From contig CM060921.1 of NCBI GenBank assembly GCA_030737875.1, positions 402,978,192 through 403,042,191 on the forward strand: a DNA stretch of 64,000 nucleotides, written 5' to 3'. Both the position numbers and the translations under genes were made by a program. This document shows positions 23,235 through 36,380 of this stretch, piece by piece. Position 1 is the stretch's first letter, and the number at the start of each line of letters is the position of its first letter. This DNA is from Allium sativum (Eukaryota; Streptophyta; Magnoliopsida; Asparagales; Amaryllidaceae). Under the pieces are notes generated by a model. The model was not told the DNA's origin. It ran no database searches and saw nothing but the letters and a program-made list of their open reading frames with translations.

Positions 23235-26200
23235 TGTGACGATCCCAAAATCCGAGGGGCGATATTAAGGATAATCATTAGGAAATAACACATTAATCAT
23301 CATAGCAGAGTACAGATAATAGCAGAAACAATAAAGAGAATAATTTTACATGGATATGACAGCGGAATCACAACATGTAGTAACATCATAATAGCATAGC
23401 GTGGGATATAACTTAGTAAATAAAAAGGAAAGTGATCAGTCATCATCGCCAGAGGCGGAATACATATACATATAGAAAGAAATATGGAAAGTAAATCAGT
23501 CTGCATCGCCAGTGGCGGAATCATAACATAAGTATAGTAATGGCGGAAAATGTCCAAGTCATCTCTGTGAAGTCAGCCTCGCCATGAGCCAAAAATGCAC
23601 CCTATGCAGCTGTGCAGAGCCAAAAACAACCTGTCACCTGTGTACTAGGCTGCCCGTGTGAAAATGAGGGCACCTGCGTTTGCAAAGTGAAACAAACAAC
23701 GAGTCAGTCATGGGGACTGGTATGAGGAATCTATTTAACAGTTAAACAACAGTAAATAGCAAATCATAGGACCACGCCACTTTCGCGGAACAGGTTTACT
23801 CAAGTGATTGCTAGTGCATTTAAAACAAAGTAAATTTTTTTAAAACAACGCAATGCTTTTAGAAAGAATGAAGCCATTATAAGACTCAGATCCCATCACA
23901 CAATGCAACGCAAGCCGGAGGATAGAGTTTTACCTTATAATAGCCAAATATGCTTGATACGTATAAAACGAAATCATTTGATATTATTACTAGTGCATAT
24001 ATGTTTCAAAAACGAATAGCATCATAAATATCAATCATAGGCGGCATAGCTACCATCTACTTTGTCGCCATACTAGTTCTTTAATCAAGTCTGTTATTTC
24101 GTATTGGAAATTGGATTTCTGTCATGAGTCGAGGCAAGGGGCAAGCTCCTCTCCGCTTCGAGACACTCTAGCAAATGTCTCAGGACTACGCACTCTGGGT
24201 ATCCTGGATCTTCAGGGCCGGTCCTCACTTACGTTAGAGGATTAATTATGCCTGAACACACGTTTCCCGGTCCTTACAGACCTATAATCGAGGCGCCTCG
24301 CATTCCAACAACCACAAAGGTGAAAAGTAGATATATATGTCAGGGCTGGTAAGTTACTGACACCACCATAGCTAGAAAGAAACGTCGTGCTCTCCCTGCA
24401 GTCCGTATCCCGTTTTTAACTCATACCGGGGTGTGAGGTTCGCGAATCTACGAAATACACAAAGCTAGGCCACGTAGACCTTGCTTTGATCATCATGCAC
24501 AAGACTTTGCTTTGCAACAGAAGCCTTGATCACAACATCTTGGCATGCCACATAGGCAGTCCACTCCATACAATTGATTTCTATCGATATATAACCCCTG
24601 AGCTCGTACGTCTCAGAGAAGGGCGTTAAGCAAAAGAATAAATTCTCCGTCGCCAAACAGATATATATATTTAATAGAGATCAATCAGTACAGAACAAAA
24701 TCCCATGTCAGACACACAGTCCATTTACAAGTCCGCTATGGGTCTGAACGAAACCGGAGGCGTCAAATCCCTCGTATATCCGTCCAATCCACACATACGT
24801 TCAGACGGCTACTACTTCCGTCCCCTTCCGGTAGCTACTCCGGTTAGGAACCTTAGTAGCGCCCATCCAACCGATACGAAGATCGTCGGTCTTGAATCGT
24901 CTTTGCATTTTCCAATTCGAATCGCTCGATAAATTATTTGAAATGAGGGTTAGCTCGGCCTTTTCAAATAATTCCCGTCATTAGAATTTAAATCGATTCA
25001 TTTTATGGTTATATTATTCGACATCCATCTTTCGGTTCTTTAGTGTTATTTTCATGTCATACACATACAACCATCAAATATCAAACAATTCAAGCCCAAT
25101 TGATTTATTTTCAATCCATATTGCTTATAATATTTTATAACGATTTTTCGCCATTTTTATTTATTTAAAAATGGCCATATTTAATTAAACGACGTTTTAG
25201 GTCGTGTCGTGGCACTGGCGCTGTTTTTCCCCTAATTTGTTTTACACATATCGGAAAATCTAACCGTTGGATTTCTACAAAGTCTATATCAGTGGGAAGA
25301 TATTCCCAAAGCGAACCCAACGGTTCCAGTTTTGTGAGAATCCGACGATCGGATCTTCCACACTAGTCGTTTGAAGTTACGGTTTCAAAATTCGAACTGC
25401 AGCGTCGTTATTCGATTTAATTTAATTATATTTATATTTATATATAAATATAAACGATTCTGACGCTATTTTTCTTTAGATTTGAATTAAACATTCCAGA
25501 CAATCCAACCGTTGGATTTTTACAAGGTTGGTGCCGTTGGAAAGATATTTCCAAGGCAAACCCAGCGGTTGCGGTTTCGGGAAAATCCGATGGTCGGATT
25601 ACTCGTACTAATCATTTCAAATTACGATTCCGAAACGCGAACTGCACGGCCTCTATTCCTTTTAATTATATTTATATTTATATATATAAATAGTTCATTC
25701 CATTATTTCAACTATAGTTCATTCTATAATTTCAACTTCGTTTTCACTTCAAATATTTCACTAATGCCTTAATATTTCGAAAAATTTCGCCATAAACTCC
25801 TTTGTACGGGGAGGGGTTTGGAAATTTATTGGGCCATATTAGGTACCCAATAAATCCTAAAAAGCATTCACATATTTATAGTGATATATTCTGGTGTTTA
25901 CGGGGGAGCATGTACTGATAATCACTCCAGAGAATAAATTCCCGTCACCCCGTTTCCGTGTGGAAATAAATAGTCCATTTGCCGTATCTAATAACTAGAG
26001 CGACGTGATTTTTGTCAACTCCAGACCCGTGTAGGGTTTTTATTAATCTGGCAATTTATCGTTATAATTTATATAGTCCATATCAGTCATCAGTTCAACC
26101 TGTAGTACATAGTCATCGCCATACAAGCCTCTTGCTTGTATGGTAAATCTTCCACCTCGTCACACAAGCTCCAATTGCTTATGTGGAATATGATGAAGTA

Positions 26201-26648
26201 TGCCTATCATCAAGAAGTATGCCATGTAGTGTAGTTCAAAATTAATTGTTACTATCCTATGGCGTTATTTATTATTTCACACAGAAAAACCAGCACTCCG
26301 CATCCAATGGCATTCACAGGAGTTGATATATAAATAAAATTGCGCAGCCAACTCATCAAGGTTTACCTATTTGTCGGGCACGCAAATAATTTCTTTACTC
26401 TACAGCTAATCCATTTTTCCTGTTCATCACATGTATATATATGCAGAAAAAAGCTAATAATAATATTTCTAGCAAACTATTATTTATTTTAACACGTGTG
26501 TATTTTTAACTAAGCGTATACATGATAAAAGAAATATTTTTATCATCAAAAATATTTATTCGACACGTGTGTATTTTTAACTAAGCCTATTCACAATAAA
26601 AATATAGTTTTTATTGTCGATTCATTTTATTTTTAAAAGATGATAACA

Positions 26649-27345
26649 TTCAACACATGAACTTCAACTCAACGAATGAATTGGAATTCAACACATGAAT
26701 ATTCTATATCGTTTGTATATATATAAAAATGTGATTTTTATTGCGAAAGCCATTAGTTTAAATTCAAATAATATTCAACACATGAATTTCAACTCAACGA
26801 ATGAATTACAACTCAACACATGAACATTCTATATAGTTTGTATATATATAAAAATGTGATTTTTATTGCTAAAGCCATTTGTTTAAATTCAAATAATATT
26901 CAACACATGAATTTCAACTCAACGAATGAATTGCAACTCAACACATGAATATTCGATATAGTTGGTATATATATAAAAATGTGATTTTTATCGCCAAAGC
27001 CATTTGTTTAAATTCAAATAATATTCAACACATGAATTTCAACTCAACGAATGAATTGCAACTCAACACATGAATATTCTATATAGTTTGTATATATATA
27101 CAAATGTGATTTTTATCGCTAAAGCCATTTGTTTAAATTCAAATAATATTCAACACATGAATTTCAACTCAACGAATGAATTGCAACTCAACACATGAAT
27201 ATTCTATATAGTTTGTATATATATAAAAATGTGATTTTTATCGCTAAAGCCATTTGTTTAAATTCAAATAATATTCAACACATGAATTTCAACTCAATGA
27301 ATGAATTGCAACTCAACACATGAATATTCTATATAGTTGGTAATT
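26649..27345 (-). repeat. 125-bp tandem array in F left LTR
   Basis: Units start at 26649, 26774, 26899, 27024, 27149 and 27274, exactly 125 bp apart, the last one incomplete. Each unit holds three CAACACATGAA or CAACGAATGAA words, a TATATATATAAAAATGTGAT stretch and CCATTTGTTTAAATTC. The right LTR has the same six units (35683-36380) in the same order with few changes, so the array pre-dates the insertion of F. Confidence 0.93.
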
Positions 27346-28189
27346 TATTTCAACGAATGAAAATTATTCTAACACATAAATATTTCAGAAAATTTCGGCA
27401 GCATAACGGCAGGGTAGTTAAAACCGGGACCGTCCCTAGTACGGCTCCTCGCTCTACCTTAAAACCTCGCGGTTATTGACAATGGGGATCATGCATCTAG
27501 TTCGCACGCAGGTGGCATGTTTTATTTTCAATTTCACAATTCTATTCTAATTTGTTTCAACCACAAGAGGGTATTTTTCAACCACAAAGGTATTTTTCAA
27601 CCATAAAGGTATTTTTCAACCATAATATCAATCACAAACAATTATTTCCAACCATTCGTCATACCATATAATATCACGTCAAACACAAGCAATAAATATC
27701 GTCCATGGTCTGTGGACGAGGGGAGTATATATATATATATATAATATAATAATTCACTTGCATTTCATCACAATTCAAAGCATATATGTTTCATTCAACG
27801 CTTGTATAATTTATACATCGCTAGTATAACTTATACAACACATGTACATGAGGTATATAATGCGTATATAATTTACACTTCGCTTATATAATTTATACAA
27901 CACGATTTCATTCACACAATTAGTTTAGATTCCTCGCATTGGTTATTGCGGTGCTAAAAATCGTAGGAAGGTCAGAAAAATCCGCGGCTTCTTCTAGAAT
28001 GTAGAGAGCCTCCTTGCGGTCACGGTGTCTCCTGTTTCATCAAATTTCGTTAACATAGCAAAAAGATACGATTTTTACAGGTTTGCAACGCTTTATAGTG
28101 TAAAAATCAGTTGAAAATGGTTTCAGTCGTATACCCTTTTTGATTTCGAAAACTAGGGTTAAACTTTTCGGCAAAACCACGAAGTTTTA

Positions 28190-28500
28190 GGACGAACGGC
28201 CAGCGCTGCGTCGAAGAGGAAGGAAAGAGCTTCCCAAAGCTACCCGAGATGATCAACTCGGTGGCCTCCAGCACCCACGGCGGCGGCGCAAAATTCGGAC
28301 CTTCCTGGCGCGATATCTCCTTAAATACGCAACGATAATTCTTGAAGTTGCTATGGATTTGAAGATCTCTGAACGCTCTTCAAAATAGATCTGAGTTTGC
28401 TTGATTTCGTTGAGTGGTTGTGGAGAAATTGAAGAGAGAAGGTTTGGAGCTTTTTCCACGTCGCGCCTGGGGGTTTCGATGAAGAAGATGAATTCTGATT
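28190..28500 (-). other. GC-richer leader zone of F left LTR
   Basis: About 300 bp with GCGTCGAAGAGGAAGG, GGCGGCGGCGC and TCGCGCCTGG, higher in G+C than the surrounding LTR, in the position matching the GC islands of E and D. On the minus strand a weak donor-like CTGTAAAAA follows at 28078. The 68-codon minus-strand frame here has no conserved domain. The right-LTR copy is at about 37250-37560. Confidence 0.45.
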
Positions 28501-29329
28501 GGCCCGCTCCTTTTATTTTAATTTTTTAATTTATTTAATTCCTAAAATACCCCCTTTCTCAGACGAACTCGAAATCTAACCCAACGACTGTCGCCCCTAG
28601 CTAAATACCCCCATTCCGGACACAATGGGATATGTTTATTTGGCCATTTCGACTGTTACAGTCAGTTATTTTTTAAATTAAAATATAAAACATTCGATAT
28701 TTAATTTAAACGTACATTTCAATTTGCCAGGGCCACAAACTGAATCGAAAAATTCGAGAAAAATAAATCTAGCTTTGTTTTGACGATACGGTCCTAACAA
28801 AACCAGTTTCATCGAATTCTGAGCACGTTTGAAAAACGGCCATTTTTAGGTCGACCCATTTTAACAGAATTTGACCAATCACATTATCTTTTGCCCCGCT
28901 CACATACTAGCTTCAAAAATTCTGAAATTTGAAACTTAGCAATAATTTGACATCCCGGACCCAACAAAAGTGGTTTCGTCGTATTCCGAGGTCGTATGCA
29001 AAATCTCAATTTTCAAGGGCTATATATACTATATAGCGACCTTTCTGAAAATTCATTTGGCCATAACTTTTGATTCTCGCTATGAAACTTCGATTTTTCT
29101 GATTCGTTAGAAAGGTATTGATAAACAGATTTAAATATTTTCAGTTTCGCTAAAATCCGTTATATCTTCCACCCGGTACAGTCAGACAAAGTTTGTATTC
29201 AAAATTTCAAACTGCAATACCATACCCAAATCTATATTTTATTGAAATAGGCTACTTCAACCATTCAAATTCTTGGTAATAACCTGATTTAAAAATTTTA
29301 AATTGGTTCACATTTTCCGGGTTATTACA

Positions 29330-29364
29330 ATCTCCCCCACTTAAAACTTTTCGTCCTCGAAAAG
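29330..29364 (-). other. Pre-LTR hairpin and polypurine tract of F
   Basis: Minus strand CTTTTCG-AGGA-CGAAAAG (29364-29347), 17 nt TTTTAAGTGGGGGAGAT (29346-29330), then the LTR. Same arms as E, D and A. Confidence 0.85.
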
Positions 29365-29430
29365 GAAATAACAGCTAAGCAGGAAATAAAATGTAAATGC
29401 AAAGTATTGTAAGGGTACCTTGCACCGGAG

Positions 29431-31480
29431 TTATTCAAAGATGTCCACTCTGGATTTGGGATAGGCTTGTTTAATGCTTTCCTCAGTCTCCCAAGTACTG
29501 TCTCTAGGATCACTACTCCACTGCACTTTGACTAGATGAATCTTTTTCCTCCTTAGCTCTCTGGTTTCTTTGCCAACTATCTTTAATGGCTCTCTACTGA
29601 GTGCTAATTCTGGAGTTATGTCAATATCATGTTGCGCTGCTTCTTCCACAATAAGGTCGGGATCATGAACATGTTTTCTAAGTTGAGACACGTGGAACAC
29701 ATCATGTATACCAGGCAACCAATTAGGTAATGAAACCCTATATGCAAGAGTTCCAATCCGTTCAAGTATAGGAAAGGGACCAATAAATCTCGGTGCCAAC
29801 TTCCCAGTCTTGCCAAATCTGATTACTCCTCGCATTGGAGAAACTCTTAAATAAACATAATCGCCAACGGCAAACGATATATCCCTTCTTCTCGCATCAG
29901 CATAACTTTTCTGTCGGCTCTGCGCGGTTTTCAATCTCTTCTTAATGAAATCGACTTTATCCGATGCTTCTTGAATCATATCGGGCCCTAACACAAGTCT
30001 GTTGCCAGGTTCTACCCAACATGTGGGAGATCTACACGGTCTACCGTATAATGCTTCAAATGGAGACATTCCCAAACTTGCTTGATAGCTATTGTTGTAA
30101 GAGAATTCGGCTAAATGTAAATGATCTTCCCATGAGCCTCCAAAATCTATAACGCAAGCCCGCAATAGATCTTCTAAAATTCTATTCACCCGCTCAGTTC
30201 GGCCGTCCGTCTGAGGGTGATAAGCGGTGCTTAGATTTAATTTGGTTCCCAATTCTTCATAGAATGCTTCCCAGAATTTGCTAGTAAATAGGGGATCTCT
30301 ATCACTGACTATACTGAGCGGCACTCCATGAAGTTTAACTATTTCTTTGAAGTAAATCTGTGCTAGACTTTGAGCCGTTCTGTTGGATCGGACAGGTATG
30401 AAATGGGCAGTCTTCGTGAAGCGATCTACGATTACCCATATACTGTCGTTTCCTTTTCTAGTTCTAGGCAAGCCATCGATGAAATCCATCGAAATTTGTT
30501 CCCACTTCCATCCTGGAATTTCTAATGGTTGTAATAATCCAGCCAATTTCTGCTGATCGCTCTTAACTAGCTGAAAAGTGGGGCATCTACTAACATATAA
30601 TGAAATATCCCTTTTCATAGCTCTCCACCAGAATGTGCGCTTGATATCGTTATACATTTTGCTCACACCGGGATGGATACTTAATTTGGATTTGTGGCAC
30701 TCATCAAGTATTTCTCTTCGAAGCTCTGGAAGGTTTGGGATGCAAATTCTGCCCTTTAATCTTAGAACTCCCTTGTCATCGAGTCGGAAACTTGTGGATT
30801 CACCTCCTTTGACTCTCTGACTGATTCTTTGAATAAATTCATCGTCTTTCTGAAGGGTCGAGATCCTGTCTATTAATGAAGACGTGATGACAAAACTGGC
30901 GATGATTTCATTCTTTCTGCTGAGCGCATCCGCTACAACATTGGCTTTCCCTGGAGTGTATAGAATTTCAAAATCGTATTCTGCAAGGAATTCTAACCAA
31001 CGCTGTTGTCTCAAGTTTAGATCTTTCTGGGTGAACAGGTATTTCAAGGATTGATGATCAGTGTATAGTTCAAACTTCTTGCCCAGTAAATAGTGCCTCC
31101 AGATTCTTAAAGCAAACACGATAGCTAATAACTCAAGGTCATGAGTAGCATAGTTTCTTTCATGCGGCTTTAGTTGACGGCTGGCATAAGCGATGACTTG
31201 GCCTTTTTGCATTAACACTGCGCCTAGCCCTCTAATAGAAGCATCTGTCCATACAGTCAAGTCTTGGTTCCCTTCTACTATCGTCAGTACTGGAGCGGTT
31301 GTCAACTTCAGTTTCAGCTCCTGGAAAGCTTCTTCACATTCGGGTGTCCATTTGAATTTCTCATGCTTCTTTGTAAGCTTTGTCAATACACCAGATATCT
31401 TTGAAAAATCCTGAATGAATTTCCGATAGTAACTAGCCAATCCAAGGTAACTTCGAACTTCTGTGGGTGTAGTAGTTTGT
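29431..31480 (-). pseudogene. pol: pol fragment of F: RT end, RNase H, integrase, chromodomain
   Basis: Open from the deletion junction (about 31472-31485) to the stop at 29431. An ORF start at 31440 would be an internal TTG, not a true start. Order: end of RT ([17 protein letters not shown]); RNase H with WTDAS and DALSR; integrase zinc motif with [10 protein letters not shown] and CPTF; catalytic core with Asp at 30484-30486, Asp at 30301-30303 and Glu at 30193-30195, again 35 residues between the last two; chromodomain [16 protein letters not shown] near the end. The second zinc-motif cysteine is Phe (TTT at 30574-30576, one change from TGT), which should weaken zinc binding. Lost: zinc knuckle, protease and most of RT. 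Not functional alone. Confidence 0.93.
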
Positions 31481-32003
31481 TTGTCATAATCAGCTCCGGA
31501 GCATAGCGCGACAATTGGGCGAACTTATTTAGATAGTCCTGAATAGAGAGATCTCCTTGCTGGAGATTAGAAAATTGCTCTCGCATCCTCTCTAGAGCTT
31601 GTTCAGGTACAAACTTCTCAATGAACATAGTTCTGAATTGTTCCCAGGTCCTGACAGTACCTGCTGCATCTTCTGAGGTAATGGCATCCCACCACAGCTC
31701 TGCTTCCTCCTGATGGAGCCAAATGCCAAGTCGGGCTTTGTTGTTGGTTCCCATACCCATGCCTTCAAAGATTTTCTCACAGGTTTTCAGCCAAGCTATT
31801 GCCTCGGTCACTGTTCCTGTGCCAGTAAAAGGTTTTCCCCCAAGATTTCTGTACCTCTTTGCTACTTTATCCAGCTCAAAGTCTTCTGGTGCAGGTGGCT
31901 GAAAAATAGGGATTTCCACAACTATGGGGATATTCCCCTGTCCTCCTGCTGCCACTCCTCGGCCTCCACGGCCTCCTCTAGCTGTTGCTGCTCGTGTAGC
32001 CAT
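31478..32003 (-). pseudogene. gag: gag fragment of F (N-terminal half)
   Basis: Starts with ATG at 32003 and an Arg/Gly-rich N-terminus (ARGGRGGRGVAAGG). The capsid domain follows with GGKPFTG, AIAWLKTCEKIF, AELWWDAI and FIEKFVPEQALERMREQFSN, then LSRYAPELI. After MTNK the reading frame enters pol sequence in the wrong frame and stops at 31383. Compared with C, everything from the end of the capsid through the zinc knuckle is lost. A TTTGTTTGT run at the junction may be the microhomology used for the deletion. Confidence 0.9.
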
Positions 32004-32247
32004 CTAAGAGAATACTGTATAAGCAAGAAAAGAGTCAAGCTCACAGATTTGATAATTTTCATAAATGATAAAGCAAGGGAATACAAGGAAAGGTAATGAT
32101 GATGTACTGATCAAATTGTTTTGCTAATCTGCTTAGCTCATTCTAGGACATTGCTAATCCTATCTCTAATGAGCTACTCGCATTAGAACACTACTGATTC
32201 TATTCTGACGAGGTGTTTAATGTGTTAGATCCCGTAACTAAGGTTAA

Positions 32248-32264
32248 CCAAAGCTCTGATACCA
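32248..32264 (-). other. Primer-binding site of F
   Basis: Minus strand TGGTATCAGAGCTTTGG, 2 nt from the LTR end, a full match to the initiator-Met core TGGTATCAGAGC. Between it and gag lies an untranslated leader of about 245 bp (32004-32247) that resembles the internal start of D and E. Confidence 0.92.
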
Positions 32265-35200
32265 ACTGTGATGATCCCAAAATCCGAGGGGCGATATTAA
32301 GGATAATTATTAGGAAATAACACATTAATCATCATAGCAGAGTACAGATAATAGCAGAAACAATAAAGAGAATAATTTTACATGGATATGACAGCGGAAT
32401 CACAACATGTAGTAACATCAGAATAGCATAGCGTGGGATATAACTTAGTAAATAAAAAGGAAAGTGATCAGTCATCATCGCCAGAGGCGGAATACATATA
32501 CATATAGAAAGAAATACGGAAAGTAAATCAGTCTGCATCGCCAGTGGCGGAATCATAACATAAGTATAGTAATGGCGGAAAATGTCCAAGTCATCTCTGT
32601 GAAGTCAGCCTCGCCATGAGCCAAAAATGCACCCTATGCAGCAGTGCATAGCCAAAAACAACCTGTCACCTATGTACTAGGCTGCCCGTGTGAAAATAAG
32701 GGCACCCGCGTTTGCAAAGTGAAACAAACAACGAGTCAGTCATGGGGACTGGTATGAGGAATCTATTTAACAGTTAAACAACAGTAAATAGCAAATCATA
32801 GGACCACGCCACTTTCGCGGAACGGGTTTACTCCAGTGATTGCTAGTGCATTTAAAACAAAGTAAATTCTTTTAAAACAACGCAATGCTTTTAGAAAGAA
32901 TGAAGCCATTATAAGACTCAAGTCCCATCACACAATGCAACGCAAGCCGGAGGATAGAGTTTTACCTTATAATAGCCAAATATGCTTGATACGTATAAAA
33001 CGAAATCATTTGATATTATTACTAGTGCATATATGTTTCAAAAACGAATAGCATCATAAATATCAATCATAGGCGGCATAGCTACCATCTACTATGTCGC
33101 CATACTAGTTCTACAATCAAGTCCGTTATTTCGTATTGGAAATCGGATTTCTGTCATGAGTCGAGGCAAGGGGCAAGCTCCTCTCCGCTTTGAGACACTC
33201 TAGCAAATGTCTCAGGACTACGCACTCTGGGTATCCTGGATCTTCAGGGCCGGTCCTCACTTACGTTAGAGGATTAATTATTCCTGAACACACGTTTCCC
33301 GGTCCTTACAGACCTATAATCGAGGCGCCTCGCATTCCAACAACCACAAAGGTGAAAAGTAGATATATATGTCAGGGCTGGTAAGTCACTGACACCACCA
33401 TAGCTAGAAAGAAACGTCGTGTTCTCCCTGCAGTCCGTATCCCGTTTTTAACTCATAGCGGGGTGTGAGGTTCGCGAATCTACGAAATACACAAAGCTAG
33501 GCCACGTAGACCTTGCTTTGATCATCATCCACAAGACTTTGCTTTGCAACAGAAGCCTTGATCACAGCATCTTGGCATGCCACATAGGCAGTCCACTCCA
33601 TACGATTGATTTCTATCGATATATAACCCCTGAGCTCGTACGTCTCAGAGAAGGGCGTTAAGCAAAAGAATAAATTCTCCGCCGCCAAACAGATATATAT
33701 ATTTAACAGAGATCAATCAGTACAGAACAAAATCCCATGTCAGACACACAGTCCATTTACAAGTCCGCTCTGGGTCTGAACGAAACCGGAGGCGTCAAAT
33801 CCCTCGTATATCCGTCCAATCCACACATACGTTCAGACGGCTACTACTTCCGTCCCCTTCTGGTAGCTACTCCGGTTAGGAACCCCAGTAGCGCCCATCC
33901 AACCGATACGAAGATCGTAGGTCTTGAATCGTCTTTGCATTTTCCAATTCGAATCGCTCGATAAATTATTTGAAATGAGGGTTAGCTCGGCCTTTTCAAA
34001 TAATTCCCGTCATTAGAATTTAAATCGATTCATTTTATGGTTATATTATTCGACATCCATCTTTCGGTTCTTTAGTGTTATTTTCATGTCATACACATAC
34101 AACCATCAAATATCAAACAATTTAAGCCTAATTGATTTATTTTCAATCCATATTGCTTATAATATTTTATAACGATTTTTCGCCATTTTTATTTATTTAA
34201 AAATGGCCATATTTAATTAAACGACGTTTCAGGTCGTGTCGTGGCACTGGCGCTGTTTTTCCCCTAATTTGTTTTACACATATCGGAAAATCTAACCGTT
34301 GGATTTCTACAAAGTCTATATCAGTGGGAAAATATTCCCAAAGCGAACCCAACGGTTCCAGTTTTGTGAGAATCCGACGGTCGGATCTTCTACACTAGTC
34401 GTTTGAAGTTACAGATTCAAAATTCGAACTGCAGCGTCGTTATTCGATTTAATTTAATTATATTTATATTTATACATAAATATAAACGATTCTGACGCTG
34501 TTTTTCTTCAGATTTGAATTAAACATTCCGGACAATCCAACCGTTGGATTTTTACAAGGTTGGTGCCTTTGGAAAGATATTTCCAAGGCAAACCCAGCGG
34601 TTGTGGTTTCGGGAAAATCCGATGGTCGGATTTCTCGTACTAATCGTTTCAAATTACGATTCTGAAACGCGAACTGCACGGCCTCTATTCCTTTTAATTA
34701 TATTTATATTTATATATATAAATATAATTCATTCCATTATTTCAACTATAGTTCATTCTATAATTTCAACTTCGTTTTCACTTCAAATATTTCACTAACG
34801 CCTTAATATTTCGAAAAATTTCGCCATAACCTCCTTTGCACGGGGAGGGGTTTGGAAATTTATTGGGCCGTATTAGGTACCCAATAAATCTTAAAAAGCA
34901 TTCACATATTTATAGTGATATATTCTGGTGTTTACGGGGGAGCATGTACTGATAATCACTCCAGAGAATAAATTCCCGTCACCCCGTTTCCGTGTGGAAA
35001 TAAATAGTCCATGTGCCGTATCTAATAACTAGAGCGACATGATTTTTGTCAACTCCAGACCCGTGTGGGGTTTTTATTAATCTGGTAATTTATCGTTATA
35101 ATTTATATAGTCCATATCAGTCATCAGTTCAACCTGTAGTACATAGTCATCGCCATACAAGCCTCTTGCTTGTATGGTAAATCTTCCACCTCGTCACACA

Positions 35201-35682
35201 AGCTCCAATTGCTTATGTGGAATATGATGAAGTATGCCTATCATCAAGAAGTATGCCATGTAGTGTAGTTCAAAATTAATTGTTACTATCCTATGGCGTT
35301 ATTTATTATTTCACATAGAAAAACCAGCACTCCGCATCCAATGGCATTCACAGGAGTTGATATATAAATAAAATTGCGCAGCCAACTCATCAAGGTTTAC
35401 CTATTTGTCGGGCACGCAAATAATTTCTTTACTCTACAGCTAATCCATTTTTCCTGTTCATCACATGTATATATATGCAGAACAAAGCTAATAATAATAT
35501 TTCTAGCAAACTATTATTTATTTTAACACGTTTGTATTTTTAACTAAGCGTATACATGATAAAAGAAATATTTTTATCATCAAAAATATTTATTCGACAC
35601 GTGTGTATTTTTAACTAAGCCTATTCACAATAAAAATATAGTTTTTATTGTCGATTCATTTTATTTTTAAAAGATGATAACA

Positions 35683-36380
35683 TTCAACACATGAACTTCA
35701 ACTCAACGAATGAATTGGAATTCAACACATGAATATTCTATATCGTTTGTATATATATAAAAATGTGATTTTTATTGCGAAAGCCATTTGTTTAAATTCA
35801 AATAATATTCAACACATGAATTTCAACTCAATGAATGAATTACAACTCAACACATGAATATTCTATATAGTTTGTATATATATAAAAATGTGATTTTTAT
35901 TGCTAAAGCCATTTGATCAAATTCAAATAATATTCAACACATGAATTTCAACTCAACGAATGAATTGCAACTCAACACATGAATATTCGATATAGTTGGT
36001 ATATATATAAAAATGTGATTTTTATCGCCAAAGCCATTTGTTTAAATTCAAATAATATTCAACACATGAATTTCAACTCAACGAATGAATTGCAACTCAA
36101 CACATGAATATTTTATATAGTTTGTATATATATAAAAATGTGATTTTTATCGCTAAAGCCATTTGTTTAAATTCAAATAATATTCAACACATGAATTTCA
36201 ACTCAACGAATGAATTGCAACTCAACACATGAATATTCTATATAGTTTGTATATATATAAAAATGTGATTTTTATCGCTAAAGCCATTTGTTTAAATTCA
36301 AATAATATTCAACACATGAATTTCAACTCAATGAATGAATTGCAACTCAGCACATGAATATTCTATATAGTTGGTAATTT
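35683..36380 (-). repeat. 125-bp tandem array in F right LTR
   Basis: Units start at 35683, 35808, 35933, 36058, 36183 and 36308; same unit and copy number as in the left LTR. Confidence 0.93.

Larger units (their letters stand above)
23235..29329 (-). repeat. Element F left LTR (its 3' LTR)
   Basis: Plus-strand view starts TGTGACGATCCC and ends GGGTTATTACA. It includes the conserved block with the CAGTC hairpin (23705-23719), two copies of an ATCCGAC/GTCGGAT-bearing module about 244 bp apart (25342 and 25586), a segment that in D and E is internal (25770-26450), a 125-bp tandem array (26649-27345), an AT microsatellite (27725-27742), a GC-richer leader zone (28190-28500) and the U3 motif ACACAATGGG (28620-28629). 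No genes in the 6.1 kb. Confidence 0.93.

Noticed and set aside
26649..27345. CRISPR-like array
   Set aside because: Whole 125-bp units repeat with no unique spacers, inside plant retrotransposon LTRs.
31440..31440. Start of a 669-residue protein at 31440 (minus)
   Set aside because: The codon is TTG inside the RT sequence; the frame simply continues from upstream of the deletion junction.
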